Below, piece after piece: positions 22,661-30,820 of a DNA stretch of 47,233 nt (the stretch's first letter is position 1; each line of letters begins with the position of its first letter). The notes beneath the pieces are model-generated. The model searched no databases. It was not told the origin of the DNA and saw nothing but the letters and a program-made list of their open reading frames with translations. Position numbers and translations under genes: made by a program. The DNA is from Neptunomonas sp. (GTDB lineage Bacteria > Pseudomonadota > Gammaproteobacteria > Pseudomonadales > Balneatricaceae). The stretch is taken from the NCBI RefSeq assembly GCF_016744175.1, contig NZ_JADGEV010000031.1, positions 1 to 47,233 on the forward strand, in the 5' to 3' direction.

Positions 22661-23290
22661 ATGAACATGATTAACGCGACTCCTGCTATGCAGGAAACTG
22701 ACCAATTAAGAGCTGATATCTACGCCTTACTCGCAACACTATTACGCCAAGCACCTAACGGAAAACTACTTGAGTGGCTTGAAAGCTTAGAGCCTGACCA
22801 AGACGAAGACACTCCAATGGCACGTGCTTGGAGCACCTTAGCACTGGCCGCTAAGCACAGCAGATCTCAACAGCTTGATGACGAGTTTCATCATCTTTTC
22901 ATTGGCGTTGGCCGAGGAGAACTGATGCCCTTTGCTTGCTGGTACTTAACCGGCTCGTTAATGGAGAAACCTCTCGTTTTACTGCGTGAAGACTTAAACC
23001 GGCTGGGCTTTGAACGACAACCCAACGTTAAAGAGCCAGAAGATCACATTGCAGCACTGTGCGAAGTAATGAGCCTTCTCATCAGTGATGGCCACGGCTA
23101 TGCAACCCAACACCAGTTTTGGCAGCAACATTTACAAAGCTGGACAACTACGTTTTTTACAGATTTGCAGAATGCGGATAACGCAGTGTTTTACACCGCT
23201 GCCGGCTTGTTAGGCGCCGCTTTTATGCAACAGGAAGATAACTGGTTCCTGCAGTTATCTCCTGCCGCACGTGAGAGCGGACAACAATAA
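22661..23290 (+). CDS. TorD/DmsD-family molybdoenzyme chaperone
   Basis: A 209-residue all-helical chaperone. The family core is visible: LRADIYALLATLLRQAP at the N-terminus, then DEFHHLFIGVGRGELMPFACWYLTG, LREDLNRLGFERQPNVKEPEDHIAALCEVM. Such proteins hold the catalytic subunit until the cofactor is in and guard its Tat signal peptide. The ATG at 22661 follows GAGGAG at nine bases, which makes the upstream in-frame ATG at 22631 unlikely. It is 19 bp behind the ferredoxin gene. Confidence 0.92.
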   Translation: MNMINATPAMQETDQLRADIYALLATLLRQAPNGKLLEWLESLEPDQDEDTPMARAWSTLALAAKHSRSQQLDDEFHHLFIGVGRGELMPFACWYLTGSLMEKPLVLLREDLNRLGFERQPNVKEPEDHIAALCEVMSLLISDGHGYATQHQFWQQHLQSWTTTFFTDLQNADNAVFYTAAGLLGAAFMQQEDNWFLQLSPAARESGQQ

Positions 23291-23338
23291 AAACAGGATG
23301 CTTAACTACATAAGCGACTTACAGAGCGGAGAAAAATT

Positions 23339-23539
23339 ATGAGCCAGCAAGAAAAGCCTGATACAGGGCGTCGCGGGTTTCTGAAAACAATGGGGCTAGC
23401 AGGAACAGCTGTAGGCGCTGTTGCTGTTGCCGGCACCGTCAATGCAGAAGTAGCCACAGAAACAGAAGAAGAAACTAAAAGTTCGGGTTACCAGGAAACT
23501 GAGCATGTTCGTAGTTATTACGACACGTTACGTAACTGA
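23339..23539 (+). CDS. Formate dehydrogenase region Tat-target peptide
   Basis: A 66-residue protein with a twin-arginine signal (GRRGFLKTMGLAG, residues 10-22) and a short acidic tail. It fits the small 'formate dehydrogenase region TAT target' family that is found directly upstream of catalytic subunits in many proteobacteria. After cleavage only about 30 residues remain, so it may be a small subunit or export helper. No function is proven. GGAG precedes the ATG. Confidence 0.9.
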   Translation: MSQQEKPDTGRRGFLKTMGLAGTAVGAVAVAGTVNAEVATETEEETKSSGYQETEHVRSYYDTLRN

Positions 23540-23567
23540 TACAACGAACAGGTGAGGATCTGAGAAC

Positions 23568-26432
23568 ATGAGACTAACAAAAAAATCTGATCAGCCGTCC
23601 GCTACTTCCCAGACATCTGGGCTGGGCTTAAGTCGTCGGCGCTTCTTACAAAATTCTGGTATTGCAGCCGGTGGTGTAGCAACAGCAGGCATGATGGCAC
23701 CCGGCATGATGCAACAAGCACAAGCTGCCACTGCACCCAGAGGTGCACCAACGGAAGTTAAGCGTACAATTTGTACGCATTGTTCGGTTGGTTGCGGTGT
23801 GTATGCTGAAGTCCAAAATGGTATTTGGACAGGCCAGGAACCCGCTTTTGACCACCCTTTTAATCTAGGTGCACACTGCGCCAAAGGTGCTGCCGTAAGA
23901 GAACATGGCCACGGAGATCGTCGTCTAAAATACCCAATGAAGTTGGTTGATGGCCAGTGGAAAAAACTCTCATGGGAGCAAGCTATCGATGAAGTCGGCG
24001 ACAAAATGCTACAAGTTCGCCAAGAATCTGGTCCCGATTCTGTTTACTGGTTAGGCTCTGCAAAATTTAGTAATGAACAAGCTTATTTGTTCCGTAAATA
24101 TGCTGCGTTTTGGGGCACAAATAACGTCGATCACCAAGCACGTATTTGCCACTCAACAACCGTAGCCGGTGTTGCAAACACTTGGGGTTATGGAGCGATG
24201 ACAAATTCGTTCAATGACATCCATTTTTCTAAATCCATTATTCTTATTGGCTCTAACCCTGCAGAAGCTCACCCCGTAGCAATGCAGCATATTTTACGAG
24301 CAAAAGAACGCAACAAAGCACATATTATCTGTGTTGATCCACGCTTCACTCGTACTGCTGCTCATGCCAATGAATATATTCGTATTCGTCCGGGCTCAGA
24401 TGTTGCCTTTGTATGGGGCCTATTATGGCATATCTTTGAAAACGGCTGGGAAGATGATCAGTTCATCCAACAACGTGTTTATGGCATGGGCGAAGTACGC
24501 GAAGAAGTCAGCAAATGGACACCCGATGAAGTTGAAAACGTTACCGGTGTTACAGGCGAGCAAATGCGCCGTGCGGCAAAAGAGCTTGCTGAAAACCGTC
24601 CAGGTACAGTTATCTGGTGTATGGGTGGTACCCAGCACACCACAGGTAACAACAACACCCGTGCTTACTGCATCCTGATGCTAGCGCTAGGTAATATGGG
24701 TAAATCGGGTGGCGGAACTAATATTTTCCGCGGCCATGACAACGTCCAGGGAGCTACCGATTTAGGCATTCTGTCGCACACATTGCCAGGCTACTATGGT
24801 TTATCCGATGGCGCGTGGAAGCACTGGTCTAAAGTTTGGGGAGTGGATCTAGATTGGGTCCAAAACCGATTCGACCAAAAAGTTTATCGCAAACTGAAGC
24901 CTATCAATAACAAAGGTATCCCTGTTTCTCGTTGGATAGATGGTGTACTTGAAGATAAAGCGCAGATCGACCAAAAGGATAATCTACGTGTCATGGTATG
25001 TTGGGGCCACGCCGTCAACTCTCAAACCCGTGGCGTAGAAATGAAAAAAGCCATTGAGAAGCTTGATACGCTCGTTATTGTTGACCCTTATCCAACACAT
25101 GCAGCCGTTATGTCCGATCGAAAAAATGGCGTATACCTGCTACCAGCCTGTACTCAGTTTGAAACATATGGTTCGGTTACTGCATCAAACCGATCAATCC
25201 AATGGCGAGACAAGGTCATTGACCCTCTGTTTCAATCTAAACCTGATCACGAAATCATGAACCTGTTTGCTAACAAGCTTGGTTTTGGTAAAGAGCTCTT
25301 CAAAAATATCGAGATTAAGGACGGCGAGCCGCTCATAGAAGACATTACCCGAGAAATAAACAAAGGTATGTGGACTATCGGTTACACCGGACAAAGTCCA
25401 GAGCGTTTGAAGTTGCACCAGAAAAATTGGCACACATTCAACTACGATACGCTAAAAGGTGAAGGCGGCCCTATATCAGGTGAATACTACGGTATGCCGT
25501 GGCCATGCTGGGGGACTGCAGAACAAGGACACCCAGGCACACCCATTTTGTACGACACAAGTAAGCCTGTCGCTGAAGGCGGACTGACCTTCCGTGCACG
25601 CTTTGGTGTAGAGCGTGAAGGCGAAAACCTACTGGCTGAGAACTCTTTCTCGAAAGACTCAGATATCAGAGATGGCTATCCTGAGTTTAGCGATAAACTG
25701 CTGAAAAAACTTGGCTGGTGGGACGATTTAACTGCAGATGAAAAAGCCCAAGCTGAAGGTAAAAACTGGAAAACCGATCTATCAGGTGGTATTCAACGAG
25801 TCGCTATCAAACATGGCTGCTCACCTTTCGGTAATGCTAAAGCACGTGCCGTGGTATGGACCTTCCCTGATAAAGTGCCACTTCATCGTGAGCCACTTTA
25901 TACTCCACGACGTGACTTAGTCAGCAAATACCCAACATGGGACGACGCAGAATCACTGTACCGCCTACCAACGCTGTATAAATCGATTCAGGACAAAGAT
26001 CTCTCTAAAGAGTATCCCATTATTCTCACATCAGGCCGCTTAGTTGAGTACGAAGGCGGTGGTGAAGAGACCCGCTCTAACCCTTGGTTAGCGGAGCTTC
26101 AACAAGAAATGTTTGTCGAGGTGAATCCGGTGGATGCTAACAATATCGGTTTCAGAGATGGTGACGATGTATGGGTTGAAGGTGCGGAAGGCGGCAAAGT
26201 TCGCGTTAAAGCACTCGTAACTCGCCGTGTTGATGAAGGTGTGGTGTTTATGCCATTCCACTTCGGTGGCCACTTCCAGGGTAAAGACCTCACTGATAAA
26301 TACCCTAAAGGTGCAGCTCCTTATGTTACCGGTGAGGCAGCTAACACAGCTACCACATACGGTTACGACCCAGTCACTCAGATGCAGGAATCGAAAGTTA
26401 CCCTGTGTCGTATCAATAAAGCTACCGCATAA
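23568..26432 (+). CDS. fdhA: Formate dehydrogenase catalytic (alpha) subunit
   Basis: A 954-residue molybdopterin oxidoreductase that oxidises formate to CO2 in the periplasm. It has a Tat signal (SRRRFLQNSG, residues 22-31) and an N-terminal 4Fe-4S motif starting CTHCSVGC (69-76). A metal ligand residue, Cys194 in RICHSTT, stands where other enzymes have selenocysteine. A C-terminal dinucleotide-binding domain (TSGRLVEYEGGGEETRSNPW, RDGDDVWVEG) closes the protein. The metal may be Mo or W; the adjacent tungstate importer favours tungsten as an option. The gene sits in the ferredoxin-torD-Tat-fdhABC operon. Confidence 0.96.
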   Translation: MRLTKKSDQPSATSQTSGLGLSRRRFLQNSGIAAGGVATAGMMAPGMMQQAQAATAPRGAPTEVKRTICTHCSVGCGVYAEVQNGIWTGQEPAFDHPFNLGAHCAKGAAVREHGHGDRRLKYPMKLVDGQWKKLSWEQAIDEVGDKMLQVRQESGPDSVYWLGSAKFSNEQAYLFRKYAAFWGTNNVDHQARICHSTTVAGVANTWGYGAMTNSFNDIHFSKSIILIGSNPAEAHPVAMQHILRAKERNKAHIICVDPRFTRTAAHANEYIRIRPGSDVAFVWGLLWHIFENGWEDDQFIQQRVYGMGEVREEVSKWTPDEVENVTGVTGEQMRRAAKELAENRPGTVIWCMGGTQHTTGNNNTRAYCILMLALGNMGKSGGGTNIFRGHDNVQGATDLGILSHTLPGYYGLSDGAWKHWSKVWGVDLDWVQNRFDQKVYRKLKPINNKGIPVSRWIDGVLEDKAQIDQKDNLRVMVCWGHAVNSQTRGVEMKKAIEKLDTLVIVDPYPTHAAVMSDRKNGVYLLPACTQFETYGSVTASNRSIQWRDKVIDPLFQSKPDHEIMNLFANKLGFGKELFKNIEIKDGEPLIEDITREINKGMWTIGYTGQSPERLKLHQKNWHTFNYDTLKGEGGPISGEYYGMPWPCWGTAEQGHPGTPILYDTSKPVAEGGLTFRARFGVEREGENLLAENSFSKDSDIRDGYPEFSDKLLKKLGWWDDLTADEKAQAEGKNWKTDLSGGIQRVAIKHGCSPFGNAKARAVVWTFPDKVPLHREPLYTPRRDLVSKYPTWDDAESLYRLPTLYKSIQDKDLSKEYPIILTSGRLVEYEGGGEETRSNPWLAELQQEMFVEVNPVDANNIGFRDGDDVWVEGAEGGKVRVKALVTRRVDEGVVFMPFHFGGHFQGKDLTDKYPKGAAPYVTGEAANTATTYGYDPVTQMQESKVTLCRINKATA

Positions 26433-26445
26433 GGGGTAACAGATC

Positions 26446-27066
26446 ATGGCTAAAATGAAATTCCTCTGTGACTCTAAGCGCTGCATCGAGTGCAACGGCT
26501 GTGTCACAGCTTGTAAAAATGAGAACAACGTTGAATGGGGTATCCAGCGTCGCCGCGTAGTCACTATTAATGACGGCGAACCCGGCGAAACCTCCATTTC
26601 GGTTGCGTGCATGCATTGCACGGACGCACCTTGTATGGCGGTCTGCCCTACTGACGTGTTCTATCAAACTGAAGACGGGATAGTGCTACACAATAAAGAT
26701 GGCTGTATCGGCTGTGGTTATTGCTTATTTGCCTGCCCATTTGGTGCACCACAATTTCCAAGCGATGCTGCTTTTGGTGAGCGTGGAAAAATGGACAAGT
26801 GTACTTTCTGTGCAGGTGGGCCTGAAGAGGACAACAGTCCAGAAGAGAAAGCAAAATACGGCTCCAACCGTATCGCTGAAGGTAAGCTGCCCATGTGTGC
26901 TGAAATGTGCTCTACCAAAGCACTGCTGGCAGGTGATGCCGCTGAAGTGTCTGATATCTTCCGCGAGCGTGTGGTCTACCGAGGCCACAATGATGGCGCT
27001 TGGGCACAAGCAACACCTCAGAACGAAACAGACCTAGCTTATGATGCAACACAACCTAAAGCCTAA
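26446..27066 (+). CDS. fdhB: Formate dehydrogenase iron-sulfur (beta) subunit
   Basis: A 206-residue electron-transfer subunit with four 4Fe-4S clusters. Cys13, 16, 19 and 23 form the first; CMHCTDAPCMAVCP, CIGCGYCLFACP and CTFC further down give the rest. There is no Tat signal, so it is likely exported together with the alpha subunit. It lacks the C-terminal membrane helix of E. coli FdnH. It lies 13 bp behind fdhA. It passes electrons from formate to the cytochrome b subunit. Confidence 0.95.
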   Translation: MAKMKFLCDSKRCIECNGCVTACKNENNVEWGIQRRRVVTINDGEPGETSISVACMHCTDAPCMAVCPTDVFYQTEDGIVLHNKDGCIGCGYCLFACPFGAPQFPSDAAFGERGKMDKCTFCAGGPEEDNSPEEKAKYGSNRIAEGKLPMCAEMCSTKALLAGDAAEVSDIFRERVVYRGHNDGAWAQATPQNETDLAYDATQPKA

Positions 27067-27088
27067 GTCTTAGCTCTTAACCCTTAAC

Positions 27089-27117
27089 GCGCCGGAAAAG
27101 TCCGGCGCCTTATTTTT
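27089..27117 (+). terminator. Intra-operon hairpin between fdhB and fdhC
   Basis: Perfect 8-bp G/C stem GCGCCGGA with TCCGGCGC, loop AAAG, followed by CTTATTTTT. It looks like a rho-independent terminator, yet fdhC follows in the same direction 11 bp later. It may attenuate fdhC relative to fdhAB or stabilise the fdhAB mRNA. Confidence 0.75.
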
Positions 27118-27127
27118 AGGGGGATCT

Positions 27128-28141
27128 ATGATTCCACATAAATGGCCCCGTTTCACACTGCCATTTCATACCTTACTGCTGCCCTTGCTCGCACTGACGT
27201 TGGCATTCACGCTGTTATTCTCTGGAATAACACAAGCGTCTAACTCTTCTGAAGCCAGACCTGCTGAAAGAAAAGTAGCTAGCTTTGCTGGCCCTGAGTA
27301 CTGGAGAGCCATACAACAAGGCGATTCCGGGCGCACACAATCACAAGCCACAGAAGCCAACCAACTCATCAATGTGCAAGGTGAAGAGTGGCGTCTATGG
27401 CGCAACCAATGGGTAACGCCAGCAGGTGCCTATGCCATGGGCGGAACACTTGCCGTGCTGCTTTTGTTTTACATATTGGTTGGCCAAAACAAGCTCGACT
27501 CCCCTCGTACGGGTAGCACAGTTGAGCGCTGGAAGCGCTTTGATCGCGCTTTGCACTGGACAGTTGCCACGCTGTTTATCATCTTGGCAATTTCAGGCTT
27601 AACATTATTGTATGGAAAATTTTTCCTACGAGCGGCATTAGGTGATTCACTCTGGGGTAACTACGCTATAGCCTGCAAGTTAGCTCACAACTACTTAGGG
27701 CCACTGTTTGTACTGGCATTGTTAGTTATGATCATCAAATGGATGAAACATAACTTCTTTAACAGCACAGATATCAAATGGTTTATGCAAGGCGGCGGTA
27801 TGGTTGGCAAAGCCCACCCTAGCGCGGGCTACATGAACGGTGGTGAAAAAGCATGGTTTTGGGTGCTAACAATAGCCGGTCTTGTTGTTTGTATTAGCGG
27901 CTTAGTGATGGATTTCCCAAACTTTGGCCAATACCGTGAAACAATGCAACTTGCGAACCTGATTCATGGTTCAGTATCCCTATTACTGATAGCCGCTTCG
28001 TTCGGGCATATTTATATCGGTACTGCAGGTACAGAAGGCGCGCTAGAAGGCATGAAAAGTGGCCATGTTGATGAAGCTTGGGCTAAGCAGCATCATGACC
28101 TTTGGTATAACGAAGTGAAAAACGGTGAAAGCGATAAGTAG
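27128..28141 (+). CDS. fdhC: Formate dehydrogenase cytochrome b556 (gamma) subunit
   Basis: A 337-residue inner-membrane cytochrome b that takes electrons from the beta subunit to quinone. It has an N-terminal signal-like segment (~residues 12-37), a periplasmic stretch, then four or more membrane helices (near 101-117, 143-165, 188-208, 243-262, 282-300). Heme-ligand histidines occur in FDRALHWTVA, KLAHNYLG and NLIHGSVSLLL. The last 18 codons are repeated 2.5 kb downstream as part of a direct repeat. AGGGGG precedes the ATG. The subunit itself looks complete. Confidence 0.95.
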   Translation: MIPHKWPRFTLPFHTLLLPLLALTLAFTLLFSGITQASNSSEARPAERKVASFAGPEYWRAIQQGDSGRTQSQATEANQLINVQGEEWRLWRNQWVTPAGAYAMGGTLAVLLLFYILVGQNKLDSPRTGSTVERWKRFDRALHWTVATLFIILAISGLTLLYGKFFLRAALGDSLWGNYAIACKLAHNYLGPLFVLALLVMIIKWMKHNFFNSTDIKWFMQGGGMVGKAHPSAGYMNGGEKAWFWVLTIAGLVVCISGLVMDFPNFGQYRETMQLANLIHGSVSLLLIAASFGHIYIGTAGTEGALEGMKSGHVDEAWAKQHHDLWYNEVKNGESDK

Positions 28142-28225
28142 TAACGCCTAGCTCTTCGCTCACCCTGTAACAGCTATTGTAAGAATCGGACCTGTATAGA
28201 CTTATAAGAAGCATATGCAGGTCTG
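28085..28225 (+). repeat. Direct repeat copy 1: fdhC 3' end plus hairpin
   Basis: Bases 28085-28191 are identical (107 bp) to 30563-30669, and homology goes on to 28225 with about eight substitutions. It carries fdhC codons 320-337 with the stop and a trailing hairpin (GACCTGTATA with TATGCAGGTC, 28189-28223). The hairpin has no T-run behind it, so it may protect the mRNA end rather than terminate. Confidence 0.93.
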
Positions 28226-28511
28226 GTTTAATACAAATAGACAATAGCCCGCAAGCATATACCTTCGACATTAACACTTGACGTAATCACTAATCCCTCC
28301 CATTCATTATGTGTCAGTATTTTTTACAAATAAAACAAATGTATGAATAATTAACATTCCCGAATTCATACCTATCTGTTTTTAGAAAGGTTTATAAATC
28401 CCCGGCATAAAAAGTGCACTTCTACATTTTGGTATTGGAAGAAGACTGCAGGGATTTGGTCATCAGTATATATCTAAGTCTCTGTCCTGAAATAATCTAC
28501 TCATATATGAG
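28226..28511 (+). promoter_or_regulatory. Leader region of the PEP-CTERM gene with sigma54-type promoter
   Basis: No gene is seen in this stretch. CGGCATAAAAAGTGCA (28403-28418) has exact GG-N10-GC spacing and a near-consensus -12, about 105 bp before the chosen ATG. Sigma54 control by the PrsK/PrsR pair is known for PEP-CTERM genes in other proteobacteria; that pair is not in this window. Confidence 0.6.
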
Positions 28512-28523
28512 ATGGAGAAAATC

Positions 28524-30461
28524 ATGACGTGGAGCAATAAAAGCCAATTAGCAATGTTATTAGGTTTCACCCTAATAACGAGTTTACCTGTATCAGCTGC
28601 TATCATCGAGACTGGTGATATTATTCCTGACGGAGATGTTCAACTCGAGTCTGATATAAATTATTATGTTGGTAGGACTGGAGTCGGAGAGCTGGTCGTA
28701 GAAAATGGTGGACAACTCATAATTCAAACCATCCCCCCACGAGACCCTATCACCAATGAAATTATCAGAGACAGCGCCGGAGACCCAATCCATAGCGACC
28801 CCTTTCTTGTTGCCGGAAGGCGGCTCGGCAGTCAAGGTACGATCACTGTTGATGGCGCAGGTAGCCGTATAAGTGCAATAAGTAATGCCGGAACGGGTGG
28901 GTCCATTCAAGTAGGCAGAAACGGTTTAGGCACCATGACAGTATCCAACGACGCTCAGGTTTCATTAACCGATCAAGCACTAATCGATGGCGTCCCTGAG
29001 CTAGTAACATCCTCAAATACCATAATGGTTGGTCGCGATAAATTCGGGCAAGGTCAACTTAATGTCGATAATGGTAATGTCTCAGTAGAGGGTACTGGAG
29101 CTTCCATTCACATAGGTAGACATGGAGGCAACGGTAGTGCACTCATCTCTAATCAAGGAAGCGTAAGCATTCTTGATAAAGCGCCTCTAGGGCATAATGA
29201 TGGTGCTAGCTTAAATCTAGGCCTAATAAGAGATGAATCAAACCGAGCATCCCTCGATTATAATTCAGATCCAAACTTAACCTCGACAGGTTCATTACGA
29301 ATCACCTCAGGCTCTTTAAACATTGACTCCCTAAATAGTTTTTCTACTCTTCGTGTAGGCCGAGTGCAACCTGACAAGCTTAACGGAACCGGCACCATCA
29401 ATGGTCAAGCTACAGGCGTTTTAGATATTTCAGGGAATGATGCTGTAGTTAATATTCAATCAGGTTACCAAGCTAAGTTAATTGTTACTGACGGCCCAAA
29501 TGTCGATGGTAGAGCCACTCTTTCTGATGAAGCAACCATCAACATTACAGCCACCACTGACTCAGCTAGAACTGATTCTGGACGTGCTGATTTAGAAATA
29601 GGACGATCGATGGAAGCAGGCGCTGTAAACAATAGTACCGCTAGCATGACGATATCAAGCGGTAGCAAGGTAAATGTTCACGGTGAAACACGAGGTAGAG
29701 CATTTGTTGGGATTGCCTTTCCCAGCAAACCTGAAGGCGCCACGTCCGTATTAACGATTGATGGAGTAGGCTCTTCTCTCAAGGTCAGTAGCGATACATT
29801 CGTTGCTAGCGAAAACCCTGCCGCATCAAAAGCTGGCAACCTCGTTTCTGATGCAAAGGTTTTTATCGGATCTCCAACAACTTTTGGTGGAGGAAATGCT
29901 AACGCAACAGTTAATATCCAAAATGGAGGCATGCTTACAGCTGCTGAGGTATGGGTAGGAAACGGAGGAGAGATTAAGGGAAGTGGTGGTAAGATCACTG
30001 CCGATTTAATTAATGATGGTGGCATCATCGGTCCTGGTTTTTCTCCCGGTATTTTATCTATTGACGGTGATTACACCCAAACAGCATCTGGCCGTTTAGT
30101 GATGGAGGTCTTCGGTGCTTCTGCTGGGAGTTATGACATCCTAAATGTTTCTGGCGATATGCACTTTATAGATGCCATCGTAGAAATAGTTTTCACTGAT
30201 GCCTTTCTTGCTGACATATTACTAGATTTCTCGGTAATGCCTGTTTTTGAAGATATGTTTGTGGCAGGTGGAGATATATTTGGACTGGATTCAGATAGCT
30301 TTATCGCCCACTCGACTAGCGGAAGAATGCTCAATGTTGACTTTGCAAATAGTCAATGGATTGACATAACAGCATCCTCAGTTCCAGAACCTAGCACCTT
30401 TTTACTACTGCTTGCTGGAATAATAACACTGCTATATCGACGCAAACAGTTATCACTTTAG
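28524..30461 (+). CDS. PEP-CTERM surface protein with beta-helix-like repeats
   Basis: A 645-residue exported protein. It has a signal peptide (about residues 1-26), then a long Gly/Asn/Ser-rich body with imperfect repeats of the type VGRxGxGxLxVxNxGxV, typical of beta-helix autotransporter-like passengers. The C-terminal sorting signal is VPEPST, a hydrophobic span and RRKQ. An exosortase would cut at PEP and anchor or release the protein, probably in the extracellular matrix. GGAG lies seven bases before ATG 28524; the ATG four codons upstream has none. No exosortase gene is in the window. Function unknown; adhesion or biofilm role by inference. Confidence 0.9.
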   Translation: MTWSNKSQLAMLLGFTLITSLPVSAAIIETGDIIPDGDVQLESDINYYVGRTGVGELVVENGGQLIIQTIPPRDPITNEIIRDSAGDPIHSDPFLVAGRRLGSQGTITVDGAGSRISAISNAGTGGSIQVGRNGLGTMTVSNDAQVSLTDQALIDGVPELVTSSNTIMVGRDKFGQGQLNVDNGNVSVEGTGASIHIGRHGGNGSALISNQGSVSILDKAPLGHNDGASLNLGLIRDESNRASLDYNSDPNLTSTGSLRITSGSLNIDSLNSFSTLRVGRVQPDKLNGTGTINGQATGVLDISGNDAVVNIQSGYQAKLIVTDGPNVDGRATLSDEATINITATTDSARTDSGRADLEIGRSMEAGAVNNSTASMTISSGSKVNVHGETRGRAFVGIAFPSKPEGATSVLTIDGVGSSLKVSSDTFVASENPAASKAGNLVSDAKVFIGSPTTFGGGNANATVNIQNGGMLTAAEVWVGNGGEIKGSGGKITADLINDGGIIGPGFSPGILSIDGDYTQTASGRLVMEVFGASAGSYDILNVSGDMHFIDAIVEIVFTDAFLADILLDFSVMPVFEDMFVAGGDIFGLDSDSFIAHSTSGRMLNVDFANSQWIDITASSVPEPSTFLLLLAGIITLLYRRKQLSL

Positions 30462-30522
30462 ATATATTCTTTTGGACTCAGTTTCAAAACTAAGCAACTA
30501 ACAAGATCAAACCTAAACATAT

Positions 30523-30559
30523 AATGCCTTTACTATATACAATAAAGGCATTCTTTTTT
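30523..30559 (+). terminator. Rho-independent terminator of the PEP-CTERM gene
   Basis: Perfect 10-bp stem AATGCCTTTA with TAAAGGCATT, 10-nt loop, followed by CTTTTTT. It ends the PEP-CTERM transcript just before repeat copy 2. Confidence 0.93.
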
Positions 30560-30562
30560 CTA

Positions 30563-30703
30563 AAGCAGCATCATGACCTTTGGTATAACGAAGTGAAAAA
30601 CGGTGAAAGCGATAAGTAGTAACGCCTAGCTCTTCGCTCACCCTGTAACAGCTATTGTAAGAATCGGACTTGCATAGACTTTCAATAAGTTTATGCAAGT
30701 CTG
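30563..30703 (+). repeat. Direct repeat copy 2: fdhC 3' end remnant plus hairpin
   Basis: The 107-bp identical part (30563-30669) contains the last 18 fdhC codons and stop but no rest of the gene, so it is a gene fragment. The trailing hairpin (GACTTGCATA with TATGCAAGTC, 30667-30701) differs from copy 1 by paired changes that keep the stem. This may be the ancestral downstream flank of fdhC. Confidence 0.93.
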
Positions 30704-30820
30704 AATCGATCATATATCAAATACATCTATACGCTGCTTGCTCCATACACCAAGAGGCTAAACGCAGAACTGCACACATAAATAAACGTTTTATCTTGTG
30801 ACCTTTTTTCTATTGAAAAT

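Noticed and set aside
24147-24149. Possible selenocysteine formate dehydrogenase
   Set aside because: The metal-ligand codon is TGC (cysteine), not TGA, so no recoding is needed.
28189-28223. Hairpin behind fdhC read as an attC site
   Set aside because: It lacks the paired core sites and extra base seen in the array's attC sites; it is a simple stem with a 15-nt loop.
28083-28277. Similar minus-strand ORFs at 28083-28277 and 30513-30713
   Set aside because: They are the antisense of the duplicated fdhC end and hairpin; their similarity comes from the direct repeat, not from real genes.
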